A DNA stretch of 24,624 nucleotides. It comes from a virus. Positions 6,211 to 13,181 of this stretch are shown here, piece by piece. Location of the stretch: the IMG/VR virus record IMGVR_UViG_3300042402_002201, positions 1 to 24,624 of that record; one strand, 5' to 3'. The position numbers and the translations under genes are program-made. The number at the start of each line of letters is the position of its first letter. Position 1 is the stretch's first letter. A model generated the notes under the pieces. The model saw only the letters and a list, made by a program, of their open reading frames with translations, was not told the origin of the DNA and did no database searches.

Positions 6211-6887
6211 GTCTTACCCATTCTAGCAATTGCTAAGAATTCTGCACGTGCGGCAGGATCATCCTTGAATCCGCCACCTAGACGGCAAGTAACTGTTGAA
6301 CTACCTGTATCTTCAACACCGCGGCTCTTGACGCAATAATGTTGTGCGTCAATCATAACAGCAACATCCTCTGTGTCAAGGATAAACTGTAGTGTGTGAA
6401 AAATTTGTTCTGTAAGACGTTCTTGAATCTGCGGACGCTTAGAAAAATATTCTACGATACGATTAATCTTAGATAGTCCCAACACCTTGTTCTTAGGCAC
6501 ATATGCAACAGTAGCGGTGCCATCAATGATAACAAAATGGTGCTCACAATTGCTTTGTACATTGACGTTCCTTTCAACTACCATTTCGTTGTACTTCATC
6601 TTATTGTCAACTGTGGTACATTTAGGGAATGCATCATAATCAAGACCCCAAAAGATTTCATTGACATACATTTTTGCCACACGTTTGGGAGTATCGATGA
6701 GACTATCATCGGTTAAGTCTAGTCCCAAGGCCCTCATGATTTCAGCAAAGTTACCTTCGATGATATCAATCTGTTCCTTACGGTCTAGATTACGCTTTTT
6801 AATGGGAGTTTCGACACCGACTTTTACAAGATGATCATGGACTAGTTGGCCCAATTCGGGATCGGTTTTAGTTTTGTTAAATGACAT
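6204..6887 (-). CDS. folE: GTP cyclohydrolase I
   Basis: FolE opens GTP and recyclises it to dihydroneopterin triphosphate and formate. This is the first step of folate synthesis and of the 7-deazaguanine pathway. The 227-aa protein is full length (E. coli 222). The zinc ligands are visible: C114 and H117 in NCEHH, and C185 in QHYCVKSRG, matching C110, H113 and C181 of E. coli. VLGLSKINRIVEYFSKRPQIQERLT is the family signature around 136-160, and RGVEDTGSSTVT follows. An AAGGAAGGAA sequence lies directly before the ATG. With queD and queE in the same window the likely role is to supply pterin for base modification, although folate support for nucleotide synthesis is also possible. It shares seven bases with the membrane-peptide gene after it. 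Confidence 0.95.
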   Translation of the reverse strand: MSFNKTKTDPELGQLVHDHLVKVGVETPIKKRNLDRKEQIDIIEGNFAEIMRALGLDLTDDSLIDTPKRVAKMYVNEIFWGLDYDAFPKCTTVDNKMKYNEMVVERNVNVQSNCEHHFVIIDGTATVAYVPKNKVLGLSKINRIVEYFSKRPQIQERLTEQIFHTLQFILDTEDVAVMIDAQHYCVKSRGVEDTGSSTVTCRLGGGFKDDPAARAEFLAIARMGKTC

Positions 6888-6949
6888 ATATTTCCTTCCT
6901 TACACGGATATGTTAGTTTGTAGTTGTCACCGTTGTGTGACATAATTAT

Positions 6950-7156
6950 TTATGCTGACTTCTTCTTTCGAGGCTTTTTTGCGGGATTTTCAACACTAGC
7001 AATTGCTTCCCTAACCTCTTTAAGAAGTTGTTCATCATCCCAAAGTAGTTCAGTTCTACCATCGGGATGAGTAATCACTGTTAAGTGAGAACCCACAACT
7101 ACTGTGGGTTCGCCCCTTGCTTTTAGTTCAGCGATTTGTTTTTTGCGTGAGACCAT
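6950..7156 (-). CDS. Small basic hypothetical protein with a Lys-rich tail, 68 aa
   Basis: The 68-residue protein begins MVSRKKQIAELKARGEP, has a central beta-strand pair (VVVGSHLTVITHPDGRTELLWDDEQ), a helix, and ends in PAKKPRKKKSA. The basic tail would suit nucleic acid binding. It starts 2 bases after the stop of the Hc1-like gene with a GGGA ahead of the ATG, and is the last gene before folE. I do not recognise the family. A TAAATA motif overlaps its stop codon but it is unclear whether this matters. Confidence 0.7.
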   Translation of the reverse strand: MVSRKKQIAELKARGEPTVVVGSHLTVITHPDGRTELLWDDEQLLKEVREAIASVENPAKKPRKKKSA

Positions 7157-7158
7157 TA

Positions 7159-7347
7159 TTATCCCTTGGCTAGTTTACGCTCGTTCTTAACCGCAGTAAT
7201 TTCATTGCGACGGGCCTTAACTGCCTTAGCAAGTTCACCTAGTGCCTTACGGGCACGTGTACCGGCTGCGTTGTTACCCTTTTCGAACTTTTCATGTTCT
7301 GCGAGGTATGCTTCTAGATGTGTGTTAATATCATTGTGTGCTGACAT
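7159..7347 (-). CDS. Histone H1-like (Hc1-type) small protein, 62 aa
   Basis: This 62-residue protein is helical and positively charged in its second half: GNNAAGTRARKALGELAKAVKARRNEI. The GTRARKAL.EL segment matches Hc1-type histone H1-like proteins known in Chlamydia and commonly annotated in T4-like cyanophages. Such proteins bind DNA and may compact it. A strong AAGGAG sequence lies before the ATG at 7347, and the SGNH-like gene ends 11 bases upstream. A related reading is a general small helical phage protein that shares the Ala/Lys/Arg pattern by composition alone, so the DNA-binding role is only likely. Confidence 0.7.
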   Translation of the reverse strand: MSAHNDINTHLEAYLAEHEKFEKGNNAAGTRARKALGELAKAVKARRNEITAVKNERKLAKG

Positions 7348-7358
7348 ATATTTTCTCC

Positions 7359-8120
7359 TTATGTTAATATATCATAAACTAGTTTATTTTCAAGTAAAAA
7401 GGGAATTAATACCTTTTCTACCATTGCTTTGTGTTGCTCTGTGCTAGGATGAGGATCAGGGGGTCTGGCATGCTTAAATCCAGACTTTTCTTTAGCATAC
7501 TCATACATGTTATTAATTGGTAACCACTGTGACCTATCAATTTGATTGTATAAGAATGTTAAATCTTTATCCGAGTTGAGTAGTTCTTTTTTGAATGGAG
7601 CAGAATCAAACGTATCATAATCGTATTCGGTCATGAAATACTTTACATTATTCAACTTCAATAGCCATTGAATTCTTAATACATGCTCTAATGTAATCAT
7701 TAGAGAATCCTCACGGATATATGCATGCTTTACAAAGTTTGTAGTTAAATTATCATTCCAGTGAACATTGACAATATGATAGTTATGTTTATCTACGATC
7801 TTTACCGGGTTCTGATATACTTCGGTTCCGTATTCAATTATTGTGGTATCTAATCTATTCTTAGAATAGATTTCTCTACGATTGTGACCACTCCACATGA
7901 CACCGACTAAAATTTCTTCTGGCTTATAAGTTTCTAATGCTTCGGTTAAAGCATGCACCACTTTTCTACTAATAATTCCATTGCCGGCCGCGCCTTGTCC
8001 TAAATAGTATACCTTTTCGGGATTTAACCACTCATTTAAATGAACGGGCCAAGTAGTATCCCTATTTGGTACTTGACTGTAACTACAGCCTGCTGTAATT
8101 AAACATTTGATATTTTTCAT
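7359..8120 (-). CDS. SGNH-like protein 1
   Basis: The 253-aa protein has the layout of the SGNH/GDSL hydrolase superfamily, enzymes that cleave esters on lipids, glycans or other acylated molecules. An early GCSYS (11-15) takes the place of GDS, with S13 as the likely nucleophile. Block II/III is GQGAAGN (41-47), block III-like is VMWSGHN (74-80), and the C-terminal DPHPSTEQH (222-230) could give the catalytic Asp and His. No signal peptide is seen, so it probably works inside the cell or on the virion. Its ATG overlaps the stop of the GMP reductase gene (TAATG). It shares its motif order with the proteins at 11772-12662 and 19230-19814. Similar proteins occur in marine phage genomes without a known substrate. 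Confidence 0.72.
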   Translation of the reverse strand: MKNIKCLITAGCSYSQVPNRDTTWPVHLNEWLNPEKVYYLGQGAAGNGIISRKVVHALTEALETYKPEEILVGVMWSGHNRREIYSKNRLDTTIIEYGTEVYQNPVKIVDKHNYHIVNVHWNDNLTTNFVKHAYIREDSLMITLEHVLRIQWLLKLNNVKYFMTEYDYDTFDSAPFKKELLNSDKDLTFLYNQIDRSQWLPINNMYEYAKEKSGFKHARPPDPHPSTEQHKAMVEKVLIPFLLENKLVYDILT

Positions 8121-9163
8121 TACTTTGTAAAAATCCTATTATATTGATTATTTACTCTTACAAAAGTAGTACACTTACTTAACTGCTTTAAACTACTTGC
8201 ACCTACGTATGTGCAGGTACTGCGGATACCACCTAGAACATTTAATACGGTACTCTTCACAGGACCTTTATAGGGAACTTCTACAGTACGCCCTTCGCTA
8301 CTGCGATAATCAGCGATACCACCGTGGTGTTTTTCCATAGCAGTATCACTGCTCATGCCATAAAATCTGACATAAGTATTTCCGTCTTCCTTTTTAAATC
8401 GTTCGCCCCCACCTTCATCATGTCCGGCAAACATTCCGCCTAACATTACAAAGTCAGCACCCGCACCGAAAGCCTTACTAACATCACCAGGACAAGTACA
8501 TCCACCATCAGCAATAATATGACCACCAAGACCGTGAGCGGCATCGGCGCATTCAATAATAGCACTAAGTTGAGGGTACCCTACACCAGTTTGAATGCGA
8601 GTAGTACAAACGCTGCCAGGCCCAATACCCACTTTAACAATATCTGCTCCTCGTAAAATCAACTCTTGTGTCATATCACCAGTAACAACGTTACCAGCAA
8701 TGATTGTATGTTTGGGATATTTATTACGAACCTTGGCAACAAAATCTCCAAAGTGTTCACTATACCCGTTCGCTACATCGATACAAATGAAATGTATTTC
8801 AGGATAAGTATTTAGAATTTGTTGTAATTTACTCCAATCATTGTCGCCGGTGCCTGTACTAATAGCACAGAAGTTTCCAAATCGTAAAATATTTTCGCCG
8901 GAGTTTTCAATGAAGTCATGTAAATTATAACTTTTAACAAGACAGGTAAACATCCTATGTTCATGTAACGATGCAGCCATTTCAAACGTACCAACACCAT
9001 CCATGTTAGCAGCCATGATAGGAACGCCTGTCCATTCCCATCCTGAATGCTTGAACTTGAAAGTACGATTCAAATCAACTTCTTTGCGACTACTTAAAGT
9101 GCTACGTTTTGGACGAATTAATACGTCACTAAAATCTAATTTGATTTCAGATTCAATTCTCAT
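8120..9163 (-). CDS. guaC: GMP reductase
   Basis: GuaC reduces GMP to IMP with NADPH and releases ammonia. The protein has 347 residues, the same length as E. coli GuaC. The catalytic loop [11 protein letters not shown] puts the active Cys at residue 186, the same position as in the known enzymes. [47 protein letters not shown] and [13 protein letters not shown] follow as in GMP reductases, and there is no CBS insertion of the kind found in IMP dehydrogenase. It lies between a glycosyltransferase and an SGNH-like gene, starting 2 bases after the former. GMP reductase is rarely seen in phages. It would move guanine nucleotides towards adenine, and together with the phosphoribosyltransferase could recycle guanine. 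Confidence 0.95.
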   Translation of the reverse strand: MRIESEIKLDFSDVLIRPKRSTLSSRKEVDLNRTFKFKHSGWEWTGVPIMAANMDGVGTFEMAASLHEHRMFTCLVKSYNLHDFIENSGENILRFGNFCAISTGTGDNDWSKLQQILNTYPEIHFICIDVANGYSEHFGDFVAKVRNKYPKHTIIAGNVVTGDMTQELILRGADIVKVGIGPGSVCTTRIQTGVGYPQLSAIIECADAAHGLGGHIIADGGCTCPGDVSKAFGAGADFVMLGGMFAGHDEGGGERFKKEDGNTYVRFYGMSSDTAMEKHHGGIADYRSSEGRTVEVPYKGPVKSTVLNVLGGIRSTCTYVGASSLKQLSKCTTFVRVNNQYNRIFTK

Positions 9164-9165
9164 TT

Positions 9166-10353
9166 TTAAAACTTTGATTCACGTGAATGCTTGCGATAGT
9201 CAGGTGACATACGCAATAGATGTTGACCGCGTCCTTCTAAAATATTGCAGATACGGTCGATAGTGCCATTGGTATGATCACTGATCTTACCAACATGTGG
9301 ATGTTGTACTGTTAACAACTTGTGCAGTTTTGTCATAGCATCTTCGATTGACCACGGCACATATAGACGTTCATGATCATTTGCAAACGTTTCTGGGAAA
9401 CTGCGATATGCTGGATATAATACATTACAATTCAATGCATCTGCTTCACTGACTGTATTACTTACCCAGTCTTGCAATGCACAGTTGAACAATACACGTG
9501 TATCATTCAACAACAAATAGTAATGTGTCTTGTCTAGATTTTCATAGACCTTGAGTTTACCTTCTTCCTGCATTTGCTTAGTACGTTCCATATAACTCTT
9601 GTTATTGCTACGTAGTGTGGAACCACTAAACACTGCAAATTCAACTTTACTATCTGGATTGCGTTCATGCCATGCATCAATCAAATCCATATAGAAGTCA
9701 GGTTGCTTTTCTTGATCCCAACGTGCGGCAAATGCAACACGCATATGTCTCTCTTCAAACGGCTTGATATTTTCGCCCTTGTCTAACACTCTACGGCGTA
9801 CTTCATCTTTACCAAATGCTAGCCCCGAAATATTATATAGAGGAGCAGTCCATCCAGCAACACGCATATGAGCGACCATCTCTTCATTTGAGGCGAGAAC
9901 TCCGTCCACGAATTGATTAACCATTTGTTCGTAGAGGCCCATCCATTTCGCCATACCCCATACGTGTACGAAATCATCAGGATCAATGGACTGAGCAAGA
10001 CAACGGACAAACACACGAGGACGCTTACTAGCAGGGATTTGATCCATGATGTAAGGTAAACTTTCGATGCCGGGCTGAAACATGTCCTCAAAGTAGATAA
10101 CATCTTCATTGTTTACTTCCCCTTCTTTCATCATTTTAACTAAGTTCATCATCTGACTCATGCCAAAATATGAACGACCATGAGCATCCAATACTTGCCC
10201 GGTTACAATTGACTTTGTACTATCTAGTGTATCACCGGGTACTACAACATAATCAATCTTTCTACGCTTAAAGACTTCTGTGTTCCAGTCTGTAAGTTGT
10301 AGTGTATAACGATCCTTATAAGGCTCAAGGCCCATGTAAAATAGTTTGCGCAT
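9166..10353 (-). CDS. GT-B-type glycosyltransferase (GT4-like)
   Basis: This protein of about 395 residues has the look of a GT-B glycosyltransferase. The C-terminal half carries [20 protein letters not shown], matching the G-R-x-x-x-x-K motif region of GT4 enzymes, then [20 protein letters not shown], where the ...E-A... segment takes the place of the E-x7-E nucleotide-sugar site, and [11 protein letters not shown]. The N-terminal half ([20 protein letters not shown]) has no membrane segment. The ATG at 10353 overlaps the upstream stop as TAATG and follows GAGG; a longer frame to 10383 lies inside the upstream gene. Acceptor and donor are unknown; DNA, a virion protein or a host glycan are all possible. 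It directly follows a nucleotidyltransferase-cupin gene that could supply an activated donor. Confidence 0.75.
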   Translation of the reverse strand: MRKLFYMGLEPYKDRYTLQLTDWNTEVFKRRKIDYVVVPGDTLDSTKSIVTGQVLDAHGRSYFGMSQMMNLVKMMKEGEVNNEDVIYFEDMFQPGIESLPYIMDQIPASKRPRVFVRCLAQSIDPDDFVHVWGMAKWMGLYEQMVNQFVDGVLASNEEMVAHMRVAGWTAPLYNISGLAFGKDEVRRRVLDKGENIKPFEERHMRVAFAARWDQEKQPDFYMDLIDAWHERNPDSKVEFAVFSGSTLRSNNKSYMERTKQMQEEGKLKVYENLDKTHYYLLLNDTRVLFNCALQDWVSNTVSEADALNCNVLYPAYRSFPETFANDHERLYVPWSIEDAMTKLHKLLTVQHPHVGKISDHTNGTIDRICNILEGRGQHLLRMSPDYRKHSRESKF

Positions 10354-11111
10354 TATTTCCTCACTATATCTTCTTCGATGCAATTTGTACCATATTGAAT
10401 TTCGATAATTTTTAATGGCTTATCAGATTCGTTAACTAACTGATGCCATTGACGTAATGGTACATGTAAATACTGATGTTCATTATACTTGCCTACTAAT
10501 TCAACGTCAGTACTAGATGGGTCAATTGTGTAAACAGTTGCTTGACCCTCACTTACGAACCAAAACTCAGCACGATTTTGATGTTTCTGCATACTTAAAC
10601 ATTTGCCGGGTTCTACTGTAAGTTCTTTTAGTTTTACACCGGGCCCATTCTCATGCAATATTCTATAATATCCCCATTGACGTAGTGTTTTGGGTGCTTT
10701 CCATTCTTCAAGAATCCAACTACTTGAATTCTTTTTGTCATCACCACCAACACTAAATCTAAATTCAATGTCCTTTACAGACATTTCAGGAATATTTGTA
10801 GCAGTTCTATCCCCTCCATTAGCAAAGATGATCTGTGCGTAGGGATAACTATTTTTTAAATCTTCTAATAAACTGATGGCTGAGCCATCACTATCATCAA
10901 ACGTCAATGTAGCGTCTACGTCTTTAAGACTACCTACAATCTCTCTACGTTCATGAAGTGGCATGAAAGGCTGGCCCTTTTTACGGACCAGCCACTCGTC
11001 ACTGTTAACACCTACAATTAGTTTATCACCTAATTGTCGTGCCGCTCTAAAGTATGCGATATGACCTGAATGTAACGGGTCAAATCCACCAGTGACAACT
11101 ACAATTTTCAT
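10353..11111 (-). CDS. Nucleotidyltransferase-cupin fusion
   Basis: The 252-aa protein joins an N-terminal HxGH nucleotidyltransferase of the RfaE/TagD type with a C-terminal cupin. VVVTGGFDPLHSGH (4-17) carries the HxGH motif, followed by the GVNSDEWLVRKKG loop and LHERREIVGSL helix. From about residue 160 a cupin follows: LKELTVEPGKCLSMQKHQNRAEFWFVSEG, very like the C-terminal domain of type II mannose-6-phosphate isomerase/mannose-1-phosphate guanylyltransferase (ManC), with candidate metal or substrate residues in K-H-x-x-R-A-E. The order suggests one protein that both activates and epimerises or isomerises a sugar phosphate. Similar fusions occur in marine phages. It overlaps both neighbours (ATGA upstream, TAATG downstream) and probably works with the glycosyltransferase. 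Confidence 0.82.
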   Translation of the reverse strand: MKIVVVTGGFDPLHSGHIAYFRAARQLGDKLIVGVNSDEWLVRKKGQPFMPLHERREIVGSLKDVDATLTFDDSDGSAISLLEDLKNSYPYAQIIFANGGDRTATNIPEMSVKDIEFRFSVGGDDKKNSSSWILEEWKAPKTLRQWGYYRILHENGPGVKLKELTVEPGKCLSMQKHQNRAEFWFVSEGQATVYTIDPSSTDVELVGKYNEHQYLHVPLRQWHQLVNESDKPLKIIEIQYGTNCIEEDIVRK

Positions 11112-11320
11112 GTGCGAGGTTTAGCATCCAACGACCAATTGTCCTTAACAGGCTTGCCTGCTACGAACTTTTGAAACTGACGGAACACATAACTCTTAGT
11201 AGAGTATAGATCCTTCTCGTCAAAGACGTACCCGTAATCCTTACAGAATGTAAGGTAAGCATCTAGGTCATCAAAAACCTGACGGGTGCGTGGGTTATGC
11301 TTGATAGTTACTTTTGCCAT
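11108..11320 (-). CDS. Conserved hypothetical phage protein, 70 aa
   Basis: The 70-residue protein opens MAKVTIKHNPRTRQVFDDLDAYLTFCKDYGYVFDEKDLY and ends with FQKFVAGKPVKDNW. I recall nearly the same pattern (TIKHNP.TRQVFDDL...FC.DYGYVF) in T4-like cyanophages as a conserved hypothetical. It looks soluble, alpha/beta, and has no catalytic motif. A GGAG sequence precedes the ATG at 11320, and its stop overlaps the nucleotidyltransferase-cupin start as ATGA. Function unknown. Confidence 0.78.
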   Translation of the reverse strand: MAKVTIKHNPRTRQVFDDLDAYLTFCKDYGYVFDEKDLYSTKSYVFRQFQKFVAGKPVKDNWSLDAKPRT

Positions 11321-11332
11321 TTTGTTTTCTCC

Positions 11333-11785
11333 TTAAACGGCTAGTTGTTGATATGGAATGTGAGTGTTGTAGTAAATTGTGGCACCATTCTCTCCGTCCT
11401 CGCTTACGGTGATAGTAATGTCACGCCCAGGATAACGATCAGCGATTTGTTCATATAAGTCATCACTAATCATTTCACAACTCTTGAAATTCAATTCAAG
11501 TGTCCCGCCGGCATAAAGATTTTCTAGCCAACGTTTAAATTGAATGAACTCAATATCCCTGTCATTGTGAAATACTTGAATCCCCACATTGAAGTGGAAG
11601 ATATGTCTGTGAGGATACCCTAGAAAACTAACGTCATATTCATCGCCAGTTGCTAGATTAGGGTCAGTAGCAGCCGCTGGGTACTTATGAATTCCTTCTT
11701 TTCGAAAGGTAACCCAAATCATACGCTTTGCCTTATCTTTGATACGCAAACGCTTTTCTGCTAATGCTACATTATGTTCGTTCAT
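11333..11785 (-). CDS. Divergent QueD/PTPS-like T-fold protein (inferred)
   Basis: The 150-aa protein shows the motif order of QueD-type proteins, though weakly. HRHIFHF at 59-65 stands where QueD has HGHSF (zinc ligands), IEFIQFKRWL (78-87) matches IIDF..LK, SCEMISDDLYEQI (102-114) matches the TSE.LA..I helix with E104, and ITVSEDGENGATIYY (125-139) matches V.V.ET...G.IY with E129. The loop with the catalytic Asp-His pair is missing (only about ten residues lie between LENLY and SCEMI), and no catalytic Cys precedes HRH. Thus it is either not a catalyst or catalyses a different reaction. The ATG at 11785 overlaps the SGNH-like gene by 14 bases with AGGA upstream; a second candidate is MIWVTF at 11722. 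I recall relatives in T4-like cyanophages as hypotheticals. The gene is firm; the fold is my inference. Confidence 0.6.
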   Translation of the reverse strand: MNEHNVALAEKRLRIKDKAKRMIWVTFRKEGIHKYPAAATDPNLATGDEYDVSFLGYPHRHIFHFNVGIQVFHNDRDIEFIQFKRWLENLYAGGTLELNFKSCEMISDDLYEQIADRYPGRDITITVSEDGENGATIYYNTHIPYQQLAV

Positions 11786-12662
11786 TAAAAAAATTCCTTT
11801 TAGAAAGTTCAGGGATTAATACTTCTTTAGTCCATTTGTCAGCACCGTCTTTATTCGGGTGTATCATGTCTTTACTAAACCATTTTGCATATTCATCTTT
11901 ACGTAGTTTATCTATGTCCCAAAAATCATTATCGAAGGCAGAATTTTTAACTCTTCCGGGTCTTAAGTATTCGTACATTCCCACTGTAGATATGATATTA
12001 TCATGGTTCCATTGATTATACAAGTAATTTAGGTTCAAATGATGTTTATTTTGGTCAATATCATTATACACGTATGAACGATAAAAACTGTGATATAACT
12101 GTACTTTATTTACCTTACAAAAGTTTTCAAGAAAAATAATATTTTCTAGACTAACTGTAGCAGGTCCGACCGTAGACTTAGTAGATAAGACTATTTCTTT
12201 AATTAGGTTACTGTCATTCGCATGATGACTTGTTATATACCATCCACCGTTAGGATCATATTCAGTAAATCTGTCATCATCAATCTGAATTTGTATTCTA
12301 TCGTTGGAATGGCTGTTCAAGTTAAAGAATTGATATCCCCAACTAACTTTCTTCTTCTTCCATAAATGAATGATATTTTCAATATAGTCTTTATCATCTA
12401 TATAAAAAGATCGGCGATCAGTACCACTCCACATTGCAATTACAGCAATTTCGTTTGGTCCATAATTTTCTAACTCTTCTGTTACAGCAAGAGTTGCCTT
12501 CTTTTGAATTAATTCTTGCCCTTGACTACACATCCCAACATGTCTAAACTTTACATCAGGATAATGCTCAAGTATGAAGTCAGCCAGTTGAAAGGGCCAA
12601 GCCCATCTTGTCCATCTATCAGAAAAACTACAGCCAGTGGTGATAATAAGTTTAGGTAGCAT
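11772..12662 (-). CDS. SGNH-like protein 2
   Basis: The 296-aa protein is a larger relative of the SGNH-like protein at 7359-8120. GCSFS (10-14) takes the block I place, with S12 the likely nucleophile; VGMCSQGQ follows at the GN block; VIAMWSGTDRRS matches VMWSGHNRRE of the first protein; and DMIHPNKDGADKW near residue 268 has the D-x-x-H of block V. The middle part differs and is long. No signal peptide is visible. The ATG overlaps the upstream stop as TAATG. The substrate is unknown; the shared features with the other two proteins suggest a phage family with separate tasks. Confidence 0.75.
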   Translation of the reverse strand: MLPKLIITTGCSFSDRWTRWAWPFQLADFILEHYPDVKFRHVGMCSQGQELIQKKATLAVTEELENYGPNEIAVIAMWSGTDRRSFYIDDKDYIENIIHLWKKKKVSWGYQFFNLNSHSNDRIQIQIDDDRFTEYDPNGGWYITSHHANDSNLIKEIVLSTKSTVGPATVSLENIIFLENFCKVNKVQLYHSFYRSYVYNDIDQNKHHLNLNYLYNQWNHDNIISTVGMYEYLRPGRVKNSAFDNDFWDIDKLRKDEYAKWFSKDMIHPNKDGADKWTKEVLIPELSKRNFFNERT

Positions 12663-12898
12663 TAATAATTACGATTCAATGTAGTCCAAGTTAACCATGC
12701 ATGAAAGGCATTATATACCTTTTCTGCTTCTTCTTCATCTTGCTCTATCTTTACGCCACGGACATAAAATCCATCTTTTGCAATACGTAATAGTTCATCA
12801 CCATCACCCATATTAAAAGTAACATTGGGGTTAGTATTAAATTCTGTGGCTCCTAGACCTAATGAGTCTGTGTCAATAGTATAAAGATCGCCGTCCAT
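12662..12898 (-). CDS. Conserved hypothetical phage protein, 78 aa
   Basis: This 78-residue acidic protein starts MDGDLYTIDTDSLGLG, has a central ELLRIAKDGFYVRGVKIEQDEEEAEKVYNAFHAWL, and both its ends overlap neighbours as TAATG. The RIA.DGFYVRGVKIEQDE..A..VYNAF pattern is one I recall from small conserved proteins of T4-like marine phages. It seems soluble with a beta-strand first half and a helix at the end. Nothing points to an enzyme. Confidence 0.78.
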   Translation of the reverse strand: MDGDLYTIDTDSLGLGATEFNTNPNVTFNMGDGDELLRIAKDGFYVRGVKIEQDEEEAEKVYNAFHAWLTWTTLNRNY

Positions 12899-13107
12899 TA
12901 ACGCTCATCGTCCCATTCAACACGGTCGTGCTTATCTTCCCATTCTAGCCTACGTAGGCGTCGAATCTCGTCAAAAATCTTCATACGTTGGTCATTCAAG
13001 GACTTTGCCTTATCGCTAGTTTCATCGCCTTCTTTGCGCATTTCATCTAGCATCTTTGAAATTTCGTTAAACTTGTTTTCTAAAGTTTTAATCTGATTGG
13101 CGTACAT
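12898..13107 (-). CDS. Small coiled-coil protein, 69 aa
   Basis: The 69-residue protein is nearly all helix and rich in charged residues: MYANQIKTLENKFNEISKMLDEMRKEG, then AKSLNDQRMKIFDEIRRLRRLEWEDKHDRVEW. Heptad-like spacing of Ile, Leu and Met suggests two helices forming a coiled coil. AAGGA lies before the ATG at 13107, and the promoter at 13140-13168 precedes it, so it is probably the first gene of the long chain that leads to folE. Unknown function. Confidence 0.72.
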   Translation of the reverse strand: MYANQIKTLENKFNEISKMLDEMRKEGDETSDKAKSLNDQRMKIFDEIRRLRRLEWEDKHDRVEWDDER

Positions 13108-13139
13108 AACTAATCCTTAAAGAAAGTGATCATGTAAGT

Positions 13140-13168
13140 AGTATAGTAAACTTCTACAATGAATGCAA
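13140..13168 (-). promoter_or_regulatory. Possible sigma70-type promoter for the long chain after dpdA
   Basis: TATACT (13145-13140, five of six consensus bases) with a 17-base spacer to TTGCAT (13168-13163, three of six) on the minus strand, in the 74-base gap after dpdA. The -10 is good, the -35 weak. A TTGACC lies further upstream but has no suitable -10. Confidence 0.5.
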
Positions 13169-13181
13169 ACAATATGGTCAA

